From contig NZ_JALPTH010000002.1 of NCBI RefSeq assembly GCF_023218175.1, positions 1 to 64,000 of the forward strand: 64,000 nt of DNA, written 5' to 3'. The notes beneath the pieces were generated by a model. The model was not told where the DNA came from. It searched no databases and saw only the letters and a program-made list of their open reading frames with translations. The position numbers and the translations under genes were made by a program. Shown piece by piece: positions 27,584-36,789 of the stretch (position 1 is its first letter; every line of letters starts with the position of its first letter). The DNA comes from Streptomyces lichenis. GTDB lineage: Bacteria; Actinomycetota; Actinomycetes; Streptomycetales; Streptomycetaceae.

Positions 27584-27840
27584 CGCCCCCCTACCGGGGC
27601 CCGAGCCATCGCTTCCCCGGCGGTACCCAGGCCCCGCCTGCCGCGCCGCAAGGCACGCGCCCGGCCGCACGGCCACCTGATGCCCCTGCCTGCCGGAGCC
27701 CCGGGCCGCGCCCCCCGGGGGCGGCCGTCTTAGCGCGCGGCCGACCCGGTCGTAGCCGCCCCGGCCGCCCAAGCCGTACCCGTGGCCGCCGGGTCCCGGC
27801 AGGGGCTCATGCCCGGGCGGCCGCCCGCCCCGCCGCCGGG

Positions 27841-27930
27841 CCCGGGCGCCCCGCAAAGACCGCCCACCCGCCCGGGCGCCCCGCAAAGGCCACCCACCCG
27901 CCCGGGCGCCCCACAGCGATCACGCACCCG
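27841..27930. repeat. 30-bp tandem repeat (3 copies) in a 357-bp intergenic region
   Basis: Three contiguous 30-base units, each beginning CCCGGGCGCC (27841-27870, 27871-27900, 27901-27930), lie just beyond the 3' end of the SpoIIE gene. The rest of the interval 27584-27840 is C-rich with no ribosome binding site, helix-forming frame or RNA gene that I can support. The repeats may act in termination. Confidence 0.85.
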
Positions 27931-27940
27931 CCCCCGCGCC

Positions 27941-30112
27941 CTACGCCTCCACCGTCCGCTCCTCGTAGAGCGCGAACCAGATCGACTTGCCCTCGCCGCG
28001 CGGGTCGACGCCCCACTCATGGGCCAGCATCTCCATCAGCACCAGGCCCCGGCCGGAGGAGGCCATCTCACCGGGGCGGCGGCGGTGCGGGAGCTCGTCG
28101 CTGGTGTCGGCGACCTCGACCCGGAGCCGGCGCCGGCCGTGGTCGCCGGTGGCCTCCACCACCAGCAGGGCGTCGCCGTCGGTGTGGACGAGCACATTGG
28201 TGATCATCTCCGACACCATCAGCACCGCCGAGTCGACCTGATCGGCGTCCGCCCAGTCGTGCAGCAGGGCCCGCAGATGGCGGCGGGCGGCCGAGATCCG
28301 CTCCGGCTCGGCCTGCGCCACCGTCATCACACTGCGCCGGATCGCCGCCGGCCGGGCCTCGGCCCCGGTACGGGAGAGCAGCAGCACCGCGATGTCGTCC
28401 TCGCGGCGGTCGGCGAGGCGGCCCGTGGTGTGGTGCGAGCCGGGCCCGTGCACGGCCTCGATGAGCCGGTCCGCCAGCGCCTCCAGCCCCTCCCCGGCGA
28501 GGTCGTGCTCCTCCATGAGGGCGCAGACCCGGGCCCAGCCGGTCTCCAGGTCATGGCCGCCGGTCTCCAGCAGCCCGTCGGTGCAGACCATCAGCGTCTC
28601 CCCGGGCTCCAGGATGAGCCGGGTGGTCGGGTAGTCGGTGTCCGGGATGATGCCCAGCGGCAGCCCGCCCGCCGTGGGGCGGACCATCACCGTGCCGTCC
28701 GCCATCCGGATCGCCGGGTCGGGGTGGCCGGCCCGGGCGATGTCGAGGGTCCCGGTGGCCGGGTCGACCTCCAGATACAGGCAGGTGGCGAACCGCGCCG
28801 AGGCGTCGATCCCGCCTCCGCCGCCTCCCGCGCCGAGGCCGCCGCCCCGCATCTGGACCCCGCCCAGGCTCCCCGCACCGGCGCTCCCGCCGCCGTCGGC
28901 GATACCGCCCTCGGTGATGCCGTGCAGGAAGCGGGAGGCACGGGAGAGCACCGCGTCCGGCCGGTGGCCCTCGGAGGCGTAGGCGCGCAGCGCGATCCGC
29001 AGCTGGCCCATCAGCCCGGCGGCCCGGACGTCATGGCCCTGGACGTCGCCGATGACCAGCGCCACCCGGCCGCCGGGGAGCTGGATCATGTCGTACCAGT
29101 CGCCGCCGATCTGGAGCCCGCCGCCGGTCGGCACATACCGGGCGGCGACCTCCATGCCGGGGATCGCCGGGCCGAGCACCGGCATCATGGCCCGCTGGAG
29201 GCCCAGCGACAGCTCCCGCTCCGACTCGGCGACCCCGGCCCGGGCCAGCGCCTGGGCCAGCATCCGGGCCACCGTGGTCAGCACCGACCGCTCGTCCGGG
29301 GAGAAGCCCACCCGGTAGGTGAAGGCGGCCATCCAGGCGCCCAGGGTCCGCCCCGCCACGGTGAGCGGCAGAAAGGCCCAGGACTCCCGGCCGAACGGCT
29401 CGGCCAGCGGCCAGGTCGCGGGGAAGCGGGACTTGTACTCCTCCGGGGTGGGGAGGTAGATCGCGCGGCCGGTGCGGATCACCTCGGCCGCCGGGTAGTC
29501 GATGTCGAGCGCCATCTCCGTGAACGGGCTCTCGTCGGTGACGCCGTGGCCGTGGTGGCCGATCACCGTCAGCTGGTCGCCCTGCACCCCGAAGACCGCG
29601 AGCCCGTCCGGGGAGAAGCCCGGCATCGACAGCGAGGCCGCCACCCGCAGCACCTCCGCCGTGGAACGGGCCTCCGCCAGCGCCCGCCCGGCGTCCAACA
29701 GGAACGCCTCCCGCGAGCGCCGCCAGTCCCCGGTGACCGGGGTGCGCGCGGCGGTGCCCGGCTGGGCGTCGGCGACCTCCTGCAACATCCCGACCAGCTC
29801 GAAGTCGCCGCCCTTGACATATGGCTTGGAGCGGCTGCGTACGGTCCGCAGCACCCGCCCCTCCCCGTCCACGATCCGCAGCCGGGCCTCGGCGAGGGTG
29901 CCCTCGGCGACCGCCAGGTTCACCACACCGTCGATCTCGTTCCAGTCCACCGGGTGGAACCGCGAGCGCACGCCCGCCTCGGTCAGGGTGACCCGCTCGG
30001 CGGGCAGCCCCAGCAACCGGGCGGCCTCCGCGTCCAGGGTGACGATCCCGGACGCGTTGTCCCATCGCCACAGACCGGTCACGGTGGCGGCCAGGACGTC
30101 CTCGGTGCGCAT
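27941..30112 (-). CDS. SpoIIE-type PP2C phosphatase with PAS, GAF and HATPase domains
   Basis: A 723-residue regulator with four parts: PAS domain (about 1-105), GAF (about 130-290), SpoIIE/PP2C phosphatase (about 320-580; GDWYDMIQLPGGRVALVIGDVQGHD and LVCTDGLLE-like motifs) and a C-terminal RsbW-like ATPase (about 600-720; VLMVSEMITNVLVHT). Such proteins integrate a sensor signal with control of anti-sigma-factor antagonists in Streptomyces. A Gly-rich insertion (GGGLGAGGGGGGIDAS) sits inside the phosphatase domain. ATG 30112 follows a GGGG-type site. No sigma-factor gene is adjacent. Confidence 0.93.
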   Translation of the reverse strand: MRTEDVLAATVTGLWRWDNASGIVTLDAEAARLLGLPAERVTLTEAGVRSRFHPVDWNEIDGVVNLAVAEGTLAEARLRIVDGEGRVLRTVRSRSKPYVKGGDFELVGMLQEVADAQPGTAARTPVTGDWRRSREAFLLDAGRALAEARSTAEVLRVAASLSMPGFSPDGLAVFGVQGDQLTVIGHHGHGVTDESPFTEMALDIDYPAAEVIRTGRAIYLPTPEEYKSRFPATWPLAEPFGRESWAFLPLTVAGRTLGAWMAAFTYRVGFSPDERSVLTTVARMLAQALARAGVAESERELSLGLQRAMMPVLGPAIPGMEVAARYVPTGGGLQIGGDWYDMIQLPGGRVALVIGDVQGHDVRAAGLMGQLRIALRAYASEGHRPDAVLSRASRFLHGITEGGIADGGGSAGAGSLGGVQMRGGGLGAGGGGGGIDASARFATCLYLEVDPATGTLDIARAGHPDPAIRMADGTVMVRPTAGGLPLGIIPDTDYPTTRLILEPGETLMVCTDGLLETGGHDLETGWARVCALMEEHDLAGEGLEALADRLIEAVHGPGSHHTTGRLADRREDDIAVLLLSRTGAEARPAAIRRSVMTVAQAEPERISAARRHLRALLHDWADADQVDSAVLMVSEMITNVLVHTDGDALLVVEATGDHGRRRLRVEVADTSDELPHRRRPGEMASSGRGLVLMEMLAHEWGVDPRGEGKSIWFALYEERTVEA

Positions 30113-30255
30113 TGCCCCACTTTAAGAAGACGAACCGACCGGTCGCCACCGGCCCCGCCCCCGGCCGTCGTCCCCTCCCCCCGCCGAATCCCCGGGCAGC
30201 GATCTTGCGACGACCGGTAACCTTGACGGGTCACGCGAGTCGTTTGACGCGAGAT

Positions 30256-30269
30256 GTTTCACGTGAAAC
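30256..30269. other. parS: parS (ParB-binding centromere site)
   Basis: GTTTCACGTGAAAC with T and A flanks (30255-30270), a perfect 16-base palindrome, located between the SpoIIE phosphatase and aspS. Confidence 0.93.
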
Positions 30270-30381
30270 ACGCGCGGAGCAGGCGCCGGCAGCCGCCGAC
30301 CCACGCCGGAGGCACGAACCCCGCCCGCCCGCGCGACACCACACGCAAGACCACCCAACCCCGAAGACTGGATGAACGACG

Positions 30382-32148
30382 ATGCATCGGTACAGGTCCC
30401 ACACCTGCGGCGAGCTCCGCGCCTCTGACGTCGGCACCGACGTCCGGCTGAGCGGCTGGCTGCACAATCGGCGCGACCTGGGCGGCATCCTCTTCATCGA
30501 TCTGCGCGACCACTACGGCATCACGCAGCTGGTGGCCCGTCCCGGCACGGCCGCCGCCGAGGTGCTGGACAAGCTGACCAAGGAGACCGTCGTCCGGGTG
30601 GACGGCAAGGTCGTCTCGCGCGGCGCGGAGAACGTCAACCCCGAGCTGCCCACCGGTGAGATCGAGATCGAGGCCGCCGAGGTCGAGGTGCTCGGCGCGG
30701 CCCAGCAGATCCCGTTCACCATCAACGCGGACGACGGCGTCAACGAGGAGCGGCGCCTGGAGTACCGCTTCCTCGACCTGCGCCGCGAGCGCATGCACCG
30801 CAACATCATGCTGCGCTCGGCGGTCATCGCCGCCATCCGCTCCAAGATGGTCGCGCTCGGCTTCAACGAGATGGCCACCCCGATCCTCACCGCCACCTCC
30901 CCCGAGGGCGCGCGCGACTTCGTGGTGCCCTCCCGCCTCAACCCGGGCAAGTTCTACGCCCTGCCCCAGGCGCCGCAGCAGTTCAAGCAGCTGCTGATGG
31001 TCTCCGGCTTCGACCGCTACTTCCAGATCGCGCCCTGCTTCCGCGACGAGGACGCCCGCGCCGACCGCTCGCCGGGCGAGTTCTACCAGCTCGACGTGGA
31101 GATGAGCTTCGTCGAGCAGGAAGACGTCTTCCAGCCGATCGAGAAGCTGATGACCGAGCTCTTCGAGGAGTTCGGCGGCGGGCGGCACGTCACCTCGCCC
31201 TTCCCCCGCATCCCCTTCCGCGAGGCGATGGACAAGTACGGCTCCGACAAGCCGGACCTGCGCGCCCAGCTGGAGCTGGTCGACATCACCGATGTCTTCG
31301 AGGGCTCGGAGTTCAAGGCCTTCGCGGGCAAGCACGTACGGGCGCTGCCGGTGCCGGACACCGCCGCCCAGCCCCGTAAGTTCTTCGACGGCCTCGGCGA
31401 CTACGCCGTGGAGCAGGGCGCCAAGGGCCTGGCCTGGGTCCGCGTCGGCGAGGACGGCTCGCTCACCGGCCCGATCGCCAAGTTCCTCACCGAGGACAAC
31501 GTCAAGGTCCTCACCGAGCGCCTGGGCCTGGCCGCCGGGCACGCCGTCTTCTTCGGCGCGGGCGAGTACGCCGAGGTCTCCAAGATCATGGGCGCGGTCC
31601 GCGTGGAGGCCGCCAAGCGCGCCGGCCACTTCGAGGAGGGCGTCTTCCGGTTCTGCTGGATCGTGGACTTCCCGATGTACGAGAAGGACGAGGAGACCGG
31701 CAAGATCGACTTCTCGCACAACCCCTTCTCGATGCCGCAGGGCGGCCTGGACGCCCTGGAGAACCAGGACCCGCTGGACATCCTGGCCTGGCAGTACGAC
31801 ATCGTCTGCAACGGCGTGGAGCTGTCCTCGGGCGCGATCCGGAACCACGAGCCCGAGATCATGATCAAGGCCTTCGAGATCGCCGGCTACGACCGCGACA
31901 CCGTCGAGCACGAGTTCGCCGGCATGCTCCGCGCCTTCCGCTTCGGCGCCCCCCCGCACGGCGGCATCGCCCCCGGCGTGGACCGCATCGTGATGCTCCT
32001 CGCCGACGAGCCCAACATCCGCGAGACCATCGCCTTCCCGCTCAACGGCAACGCCCAGGACCTGATGATGGGCGCCCCCACCGAGCTGGACGAGTCCCGC
32101 CTGCGCGAACTGAACATCCAGCTCCGCAAGCCGGTCGCCGACAAGTAA
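30382..32148 (+). CDS. aspS: Aspartate-tRNA ligase
   Basis: A 588-residue class II aminoacyl-tRNA synthetase that charges tRNA-Asp. The N-terminal OB fold ([20 protein letters not shown]) binds the anticodon; motif 2 [10 protein letters not shown] and motif 3 [13 protein letters not shown] are intact, and the bacterial-type GAD insert lies between. Length is normal for a bacterial AspRS. It starts [10 protein letters not shown] at ATG 30382. A parS site lies upstream and a strong terminator follows. In Streptomyces, aspS belongs to the conserved core. Confidence 0.97.
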   Translation: MHRYRSHTCGELRASDVGTDVRLSGWLHNRRDLGGILFIDLRDHYGITQLVARPGTAAAEVLDKLTKETVVRVDGKVVSRGAENVNPELPTGEIEIEAAEVEVLGAAQQIPFTINADDGVNEERRLEYRFLDLRRERMHRNIMLRSAVIAAIRSKMVALGFNEMATPILTATSPEGARDFVVPSRLNPGKFYALPQAPQQFKQLLMVSGFDRYFQIAPCFRDEDARADRSPGEFYQLDVEMSFVEQEDVFQPIEKLMTELFEEFGGGRHVTSPFPRIPFREAMDKYGSDKPDLRAQLELVDITDVFEGSEFKAFAGKHVRALPVPDTAAQPRKFFDGLGDYAVEQGAKGLAWVRVGEDGSLTGPIAKFLTEDNVKVLTERLGLAAGHAVFFGAGEYAEVSKIMGAVRVEAAKRAGHFEEGVFRFCWIVDFPMYEKDEETGKIDFSHNPFSMPQGGLDALENQDPLDILAWQYDIVCNGVELSSGAIRNHEPEIMIKAFEIAGYDRDTVEHEFAGMLRAFRFGAPPHGGIAPGVDRIVMLLADEPNIRETIAFPLNGNAQDLMMGAPTELDESRLRELNIQLRKPVADK

Positions 32149-32167
32149 CCCGGCCCCCGGCACCGCA

Positions 32168-32210
32168 CAGGGCCCCGGCCCCGAGGAACGCCCTCGGGAC
32201 CGGGGCCCTG
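32168..32210 (+). terminator. Terminator of aspS
   Basis: Nineteen-base arms (32168-32186 CAGGGCCCCGGCCCCGAGG and 32192-32210) pair with one mismatch around a five-base loop, 20 bases after the aspS stop. Confidence 0.85.
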
Positions 32211-32232
32211 CCGGTACACCGGAGAGGCCTCA

Positions 32233-32400
32233 GTGGGCCTCCACAGGACCTTCGGCGTAGCCGGTTTCCGCGAGTCGGGCCCGCTGACCGTCGCCACCAA
32301 CGTCCCCCAGTGCATGTCGGCCCCTCCCCCAAGGTGATCACGGCATCGAGCTCAAGGACTCCACGCGCCGCCCCGGGGAACAGGCCGGACGAGAAGGGCC
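32233..32400 (+). pseudogene. Possible decayed DUF397 fragment
   Basis: From GTG 32233 the frame reads FGVAGFRESGPLTVATNVPQ before a stop at 32337; one base out of frame from 32339 the sequence reads HGIELKDSTRRPGEQAG. The two pieces resemble consecutive parts of DUF397 proteins (CVEVATNVP then VRDS). No intact start with a ribosome binding site is seen. The rest of this 243-base gap holds nothing else I can support. Short and speculative. Confidence 0.3.
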
Positions 32401-32453
32401 CGGGAACCGGCCGCGGACCCGCCGCGCTCCGGCTCCCGGGCCCCGAAGAGGAC

Positions 32454-34334
32454 TCAGGACGCGGTCGTCCAGTCCGCCAGCAGCTCGCGGTAGAAGGTGG
32501 CGTGCGGCACCTCGGCCGGGGCCGGGCCCGCGTGCTGGAAGCCGAACCTCTCCGTCCCGTCCTCCAGTAGCTTGCGCAGGTAGTCGAACGCCTTCGCGTC
32601 CTTCTCGCCGAACGCGACGAACCGCCACTCGATCTCCGGGCTGCCCTCCGCCGCCTCTGCGAGCGCCTTGGTGGCCGCCGTCCGGGACTCCGGCGCCCCG
32701 TCCGTCTGGAAGACCACCAGCGCCGGGCCGCCCGCCGCCTCCGAGGCCGCGTGCAGCCGCCGGACCTCCTCGATCGCCTGCTCGTAGTGGGTGCGGCCCA
32801 TCCGGCCCAGCTCGTCGTGCAGGGCCTCGATCCGGCCCTCGACGTCCTCCAGGGACACTTCGCCGGTGCCGTCCACCTCGGTGGAGAAGAAGACCACCGG
32901 CACGGTCGCCCGCTCGTCCAGGTGCGCGGCCAGCGCGAGCGCCTGCTCGGCCAGGTGCTGGGCGCTGCCGTCCTTGTAGAACGACCGCATCGAACCGGAG
33001 CGGTCGAGCACCAGGTACACCGTCGCCCGCGCCCCGGTCAGCCCTTGCTTCCGCAGCACCGCCCCGGCCGCCTTGTACGCCTCCGCCAGCTGCGGCGCCC
33101 GCGACTTCACCCGCGCGAGCGTGAACGCGGGCTTGCCGGACGCCTGCGCGGCGGCGGCCTTGCCGGCCGGCTTCCCGGCGGCGGCGGGCTGGGAGGCGGC
33201 CTTCTCGGCGGCGGGCTGGGAGGCTGCCTTCCCGGCGGGCTTCTCAGGCGCCTTGTCGGCGGCCTTCTCCGCTGCCTTCGCTGCCGCCTTCCCAGCGGGC
33301 TTCTCGGCGGCGGGCTTGCCGGGCGCCTTCCCGGCGGGCTGGGAGGCGGCCTTCTCGACGGTCTTCTCCGTCGCCTTCGCTGCCGCCTTCCCGGCGGGCT
33401 TCTCGGGCGCCTTGTCGGCGGTCTTCTTTGCCGCCTGCTCAGCGGGCTTCTCGGGTGCCGCCTTCTCGGACTTCTTCGGTACGGGCTTCGCCTCGGGCGC
33501 CGTCTCCTGTTCCGGCGCGGGCTCGACCGCCGGTTCCGTCGCAGGCCCGGTGGTGGGCTCAGACTCGGCCTTGCGCTCCGGTGCGGACGAGGAGGTCTGG
33601 GCCGGGATGCCCGCCTTCGGCTCCGCGTCCCGCTGCTCGTCCTCGTTGCGCTCCGGAACGGCCTCGTCGCGGGCGGCCGGAACCTGGGCGCGGCGCGCAC
33701 GCGGCTGGTCGAAGGAGGCGGCGACCAGGTCCGCGGCCGTCTGCTCGGCCGGGGAGGGGGCCGCCGGGGAGGGGGCCGCCGGGGACGGCACCGTCACCGA
33801 GGAGGCGGCGGCACCCGAGGAAGCGGCAACCGGCTCCGTACCGCCGGAAGCCTTCGCGCCACGCGAACGGCCGGCACCCGTGCCCTTGCCCGTACCGGCG
33901 GAACCGCTCCCACCACCGCCGGAAGCGTCCGACCCCTCAGAGGCATCCGCCGCAACCGACTCATCAGACGCACCGGACACATCGGAGGCATCAGCCGCAT
34001 CCGCCGCGCGGGATGCCGTCGGCTCGTCGGAGGGGCGGTCCGCGCCGGAGCCCTCGCCGCCGGTGCCGGGCTCCACCGTGTCCGGGCGGCGCTCGTCCTC
34101 GTCCCGCCGCTCCTGCCGATCACCGCCGTCGTCCGCCCGGCCCGCATCCCCAGCGCGGCCCTCGCCCTCGTCCTTCTTCTTCTCCTTACCGCCCTCATCC
34201 GCATCGGCGGCCGGGGCGGAGGTGTCCTGGGGCACGGCGCGTCCCGTCTGGGGCGGGACGGAGACGGTCGACGTCTCCTCGCTCTCCGCACGGTCGCGGC
34301 CGAACACCTTGCGCAGCAAGCTCCGAATGCCCAT
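32454..34334 (-). CDS. TerF-like VWA protein with a long Lys/Ala/Pro-rich linker
   Basis: A 626-residue protein. The N-terminus is MGIRSLLRKVFGRDRAE. Residues about 20-410 are low complexity: an acidic/Ser-Gly-rich section, then many EKPAGKAA, KAPEKPA and SQPA repeats like histone H1 tails. Residues about 415-620 are a VWA domain of the TerF type, with MIDAS motif DRSGSM and a later T-D-G (FQTDGAPES). TerF-like proteins are metal-ion-binding partners in tellurite/stress systems. No ter operon is adjacent. The repeat DNA may be length-variable. Confidence 0.85.
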   Translation of the reverse strand: MGIRSLLRKVFGRDRAESEETSTVSVPPQTGRAVPQDTSAPAADADEGGKEKKKDEGEGRAGDAGRADDGGDRQERRDEDERRPDTVEPGTGGEGSGADRPSDEPTASRAADAADASDVSGASDESVAADASEGSDASGGGGSGSAGTGKGTGAGRSRGAKASGGTEPVAASSGAAASSVTVPSPAAPSPAAPSPAEQTAADLVAASFDQPRARRAQVPAARDEAVPERNEDEQRDAEPKAGIPAQTSSSAPERKAESEPTTGPATEPAVEPAPEQETAPEAKPVPKKSEKAAPEKPAEQAAKKTADKAPEKPAGKAAAKATEKTVEKAASQPAGKAPGKPAAEKPAGKAAAKAAEKAADKAPEKPAGKAASQPAAEKAASQPAAAGKPAGKAAAAQASGKPAFTLARVKSRAPQLAEAYKAAGAVLRKQGLTGARATVYLVLDRSGSMRSFYKDGSAQHLAEQALALAAHLDERATVPVVFFSTEVDGTGEVSLEDVEGRIEALHDELGRMGRTHYEQAIEEVRRLHAASEAAGGPALVVFQTDGAPESRTAATKALAEAAEGSPEIEWRFVAFGEKDAKAFDYLRKLLEDGTERFGFQHAGPAPAEVPHATFYRELLADWTTAS

Positions 34335-34491
34335 GGGGAGAGGCCTTTCGCATGTGGGGTGCCGTGTATGTCCACACTGGCCTGTTATCGGGGAAATCAT
34401 CCATGGCCAGCGGCGATACGTAAGGTTAGCCGTCCCGCGCAGCGGCGAAAGGCAAGGGGCGATCGCGTCAACATCACTCCGGACGGACCGC

Positions 34492-34513
34492 ATTCACCGG
34501 CCGTTCATCGTGC
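34492..34513 (+). promoter_or_regulatory. PHO box (PhoP operator) upstream of phoX
   Basis: Two 11-base direct repeats, ATTCACCGGCC and GTTCATCGTGC, match the Streptomyces PHO-box unit GTTCACC-type core, about 90 bases before the phoX start. PhoP would activate the gene in phosphate limitation. Confidence 0.65.
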
Positions 34514-34603
34514 CGCCGCCGACCTGCACACCTCCGCCCCTAACGTCGCGGCCGAAGGATTACCGACACGATGTCGGCGCGGCCCGCGCCGAAGGAGGAC
34601 CAC

Positions 34604-36661
34604 GTGCGCAAGCTGCTGCCGCTGCTCGGCAACCACCCGCACGGGGGCGGCCGGTCCGCCCTCACCTGCCGCTACCGGTGCGGGGACGCGTGCTTCCAGG
34701 AGGTGCCGAACACCAGCGACAACGAGTACGCGGGCGATGTGATCGCCGGGGTGTTCTCGCGGCGCTCGATGATGCGGGCCACCGCCGCGGTGACCGTGGC
34801 CACCGCGGCCGGCGGCGCGGTGCTCGCCCAGGGCGCGGGCGCCCCGGCCGCCCAGGCCGCCGTCCCCGCACGCGGTGGACACCACGGTCCCGGCGGGGCG
34901 CGCGGGTTGCGCTTCGCCCCGGTCGCGCCCAACAAGGACGACAAGGTCACCGTGCCCGAGGGGTACGCGCAGAGCGTGGTCATCCGCTGGGGCGAGCCGA
35001 TCCTGCGCGGGGCGCCGGCCTTCGACTCCGAGAAGCAGAGCGCCAAGGCGCAGGCCGGGCAGTTCGGTTACAACAACGACTTCCTCTCGCTGCTGCCGCT
35101 GAAGGGCGAGCGCGGCCGGCAGGTGCTCGTGGCCAACCACGAGTACACCGACGAGGTGCTGATGTTCCGCGGGTACGACGCGGCGAACCCGACCCGTGAG
35201 CAGGTGGAGATCGCCTGGGCGGCACACGGGCTCTCGGTGGTCGTGGTCCAGGAGCAGCACCGCGACGGCCGGCTGACCCCGGTCTCCCGGCACCCGCTCA
35301 ACCGCCGCCTCACCGCCACCAGCCGCTTCGAACTGACCGGCCCGGCGGCCGGGTCCGCCCTGCTGCGCACCTCGGCCGACCCGAGCGGCCGCCGGGTGCT
35401 GGGCACGCTCAACAACTGCGCGGGCGGCACCACCCCGTGGGGCACCACGCTGCACGGCGAGGAGAACTTCAACCAGTACTTCGCCAACGCGTCGAGCGCC
35501 ACCGACAAGCGGTACGGCATCGGCACCGGGGCGACCGAGCGCAAGTGGGAGCGGTTCGACAAGCGCTTCGACGTGGCGCAGGAGCCCAACGAGCCGCACC
35601 GCTTCGGCTGGGTGGTGGAGCTCGACCCGTACGACCCGGACTCCACCCCGCGCAAGCGGACCGCGCTCGGCCGGTTCAAGCACGAGGCGGCGCAGCCGAG
35701 GCTGACCCGCGACGGGCGCCCGGTGGTCTACATGGGCGATGACGAACGCTTCGACTACTTCTACAAGTTCGTCTCCTCCAAGCGGATGATGAAGGGCGAC
35801 TCGCGGCGGGCCCGGGAGCACAACCTGACCCTGCTGGACGAGGGCACCCTCTACGTCGCGAAGATCACCGGCGACTCGCCCGCCGCCGAGATCGACGGCA
35901 CCGGCAAGCTGCCCGCCGACGGGGAGTTCGACGGCTCCGGCCACTGGATCCCGCTCGCCACCGGGGACGTCTCGCACGTCCCGGGGATGACCGCGGAGGA
36001 GGTGTACGTCTTCACCCGCCTCGCCGGGGACAAGGTCGGCGCGACCAAGATGGACCGCCCCGAGGACGTGGAGCCCTCCCCGCGCACGGGCCGGGTGTAC
36101 GTGGCGCTCACCAACAACACCGACCGCGGCAAGGCGGGCAAGGCCGGGGCGGACGAGGCCAATCCGCGCAACCTCAACAAGCACGGGCAGATCCTGGAGC
36201 TGGCCGAGCACTGGGACGACCCGGCGTCGGACGGCTTCGCCTGGCGGCTGTTCCTGGTCGCGGGCGACCCGAACGACCCGGCCACCTACTTCGCGGGCTA
36301 CCCCAAGGAGAAGGTCAGCCCCATCTCCTGCCCCGACAACGTGGCGTTCGACCCGCACGGCAACCTGTGGATCTCCACCGACGGCAACCAGCTCGGCTCG
36401 CACGACGGGCTGTTCGGGGTGGCCGTGCACGGTGAGCGGCGCGGTGAGCTGAAGCAGTTCCTCACCGTCCCCACCGGCGCGGAGACCTGCGGCCCGCTCA
36501 TCCAGGACCGCCGCGTCCTGGTCGCCGTCCAGCACCCGGGCGAGGTGGACGGCGCCTCCGTCGAGAAGCCCGCCTCCACCTGGCCCGACGGCCCGGGCCG
36601 CATCGTCCGCCCCTCGGTCGTCGCCGTCTACCGCAAGGACGGCCGCGACATCGGCGTCTGA
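34604..36661 (+). CDS. phoX: PhoX-type alkaline phosphatase (DUF839), Tat-exported
   Basis: A 685-residue member of the PhoX family, calcium-dependent secreted phosphatases that release phosphate from organic esters. The Tat signal lies at residues about 50-80 (SRRSMMRATAAVTVATAAGG) after a cytoplasmic-looking start. Conserved PhoX blocks such as NHEYTDEVLMF, GTTLHGEENFNQYF and CPDNVAFDPHGNLWI are present. GTG 34604 is chosen over ATG 34571 because GAAGGAGG ends five bases upstream. A PHO box precedes the gene. A terminator follows at 36677. Confidence 0.93.
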   Translation: MRKLLPLLGNHPHGGGRSALTCRYRCGDACFQEVPNTSDNEYAGDVIAGVFSRRSMMRATAAVTVATAAGGAVLAQGAGAPAAQAAVPARGGHHGPGGARGLRFAPVAPNKDDKVTVPEGYAQSVVIRWGEPILRGAPAFDSEKQSAKAQAGQFGYNNDFLSLLPLKGERGRQVLVANHEYTDEVLMFRGYDAANPTREQVEIAWAAHGLSVVVVQEQHRDGRLTPVSRHPLNRRLTATSRFELTGPAAGSALLRTSADPSGRRVLGTLNNCAGGTTPWGTTLHGEENFNQYFANASSATDKRYGIGTGATERKWERFDKRFDVAQEPNEPHRFGWVVELDPYDPDSTPRKRTALGRFKHEAAQPRLTRDGRPVVYMGDDERFDYFYKFVSSKRMMKGDSRRAREHNLTLLDEGTLYVAKITGDSPAAEIDGTGKLPADGEFDGSGHWIPLATGDVSHVPGMTAEEVYVFTRLAGDKVGATKMDRPEDVEPSPRTGRVYVALTNNTDRGKAGKAGADEANPRNLNKHGQILELAEHWDDPASDGFAWRLFLVAGDPNDPATYFAGYPKEKVSPISCPDNVAFDPHGNLWISTDGNQLGSHDGLFGVAVHGERRGELKQFLTVPTGAETCGPLIQDRRVLVAVQHPGEVDGASVEKPASTWPDGPGRIVRPSVVAVYRKDGRDIGV

Positions 36662-36676
36662 GGCCTGCTGACGCGT

Positions 36677-36711
36677 GAGGGGCCGGTCACCGCCACCGTG
36701 ACCGGCCCCTT
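36677..36711 (+). terminator. Terminator of phoX
   Basis: AGGGGCCGGTCAC (36678-36690) and GTGACCGGCCCCT (36698-36710) form a perfect 13-bp stem with a seven-base loop, 16 bases after the phoX stop. Confidence 0.88.
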
Positions 36712-36765
36712 CGGCGTCCCGCAGACGGCTGATCGTCCGCGCTGTGCCAAGGTGGAAGGAGGCCA

Positions 36766-36773
36766 CCCTAGGG
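36766..36773. promoter_or_regulatory. CCCTAGGG palindrome upstream of the GntR gene
   Basis: CCCTAGGG lies 16 bases before the GntR ATG, just ahead of its ribosome binding site (GTGAGGG, 36777-36783). The same core recurs at 37621-37656, suggesting autoregulation by the GntR protein. Confidence 0.5.
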
Positions 36774-36789
36774 AAGTGAGGGCACGACG

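Noticed and set aside
34421..34439. TAAGGTTAGCC, half of an iron box, in the VWA/phoX spacer
   Set aside because: Only the left half matches the DmdR/IdeR consensus (about 11 of 19 positions); the right half is GC-rich and unrelated.
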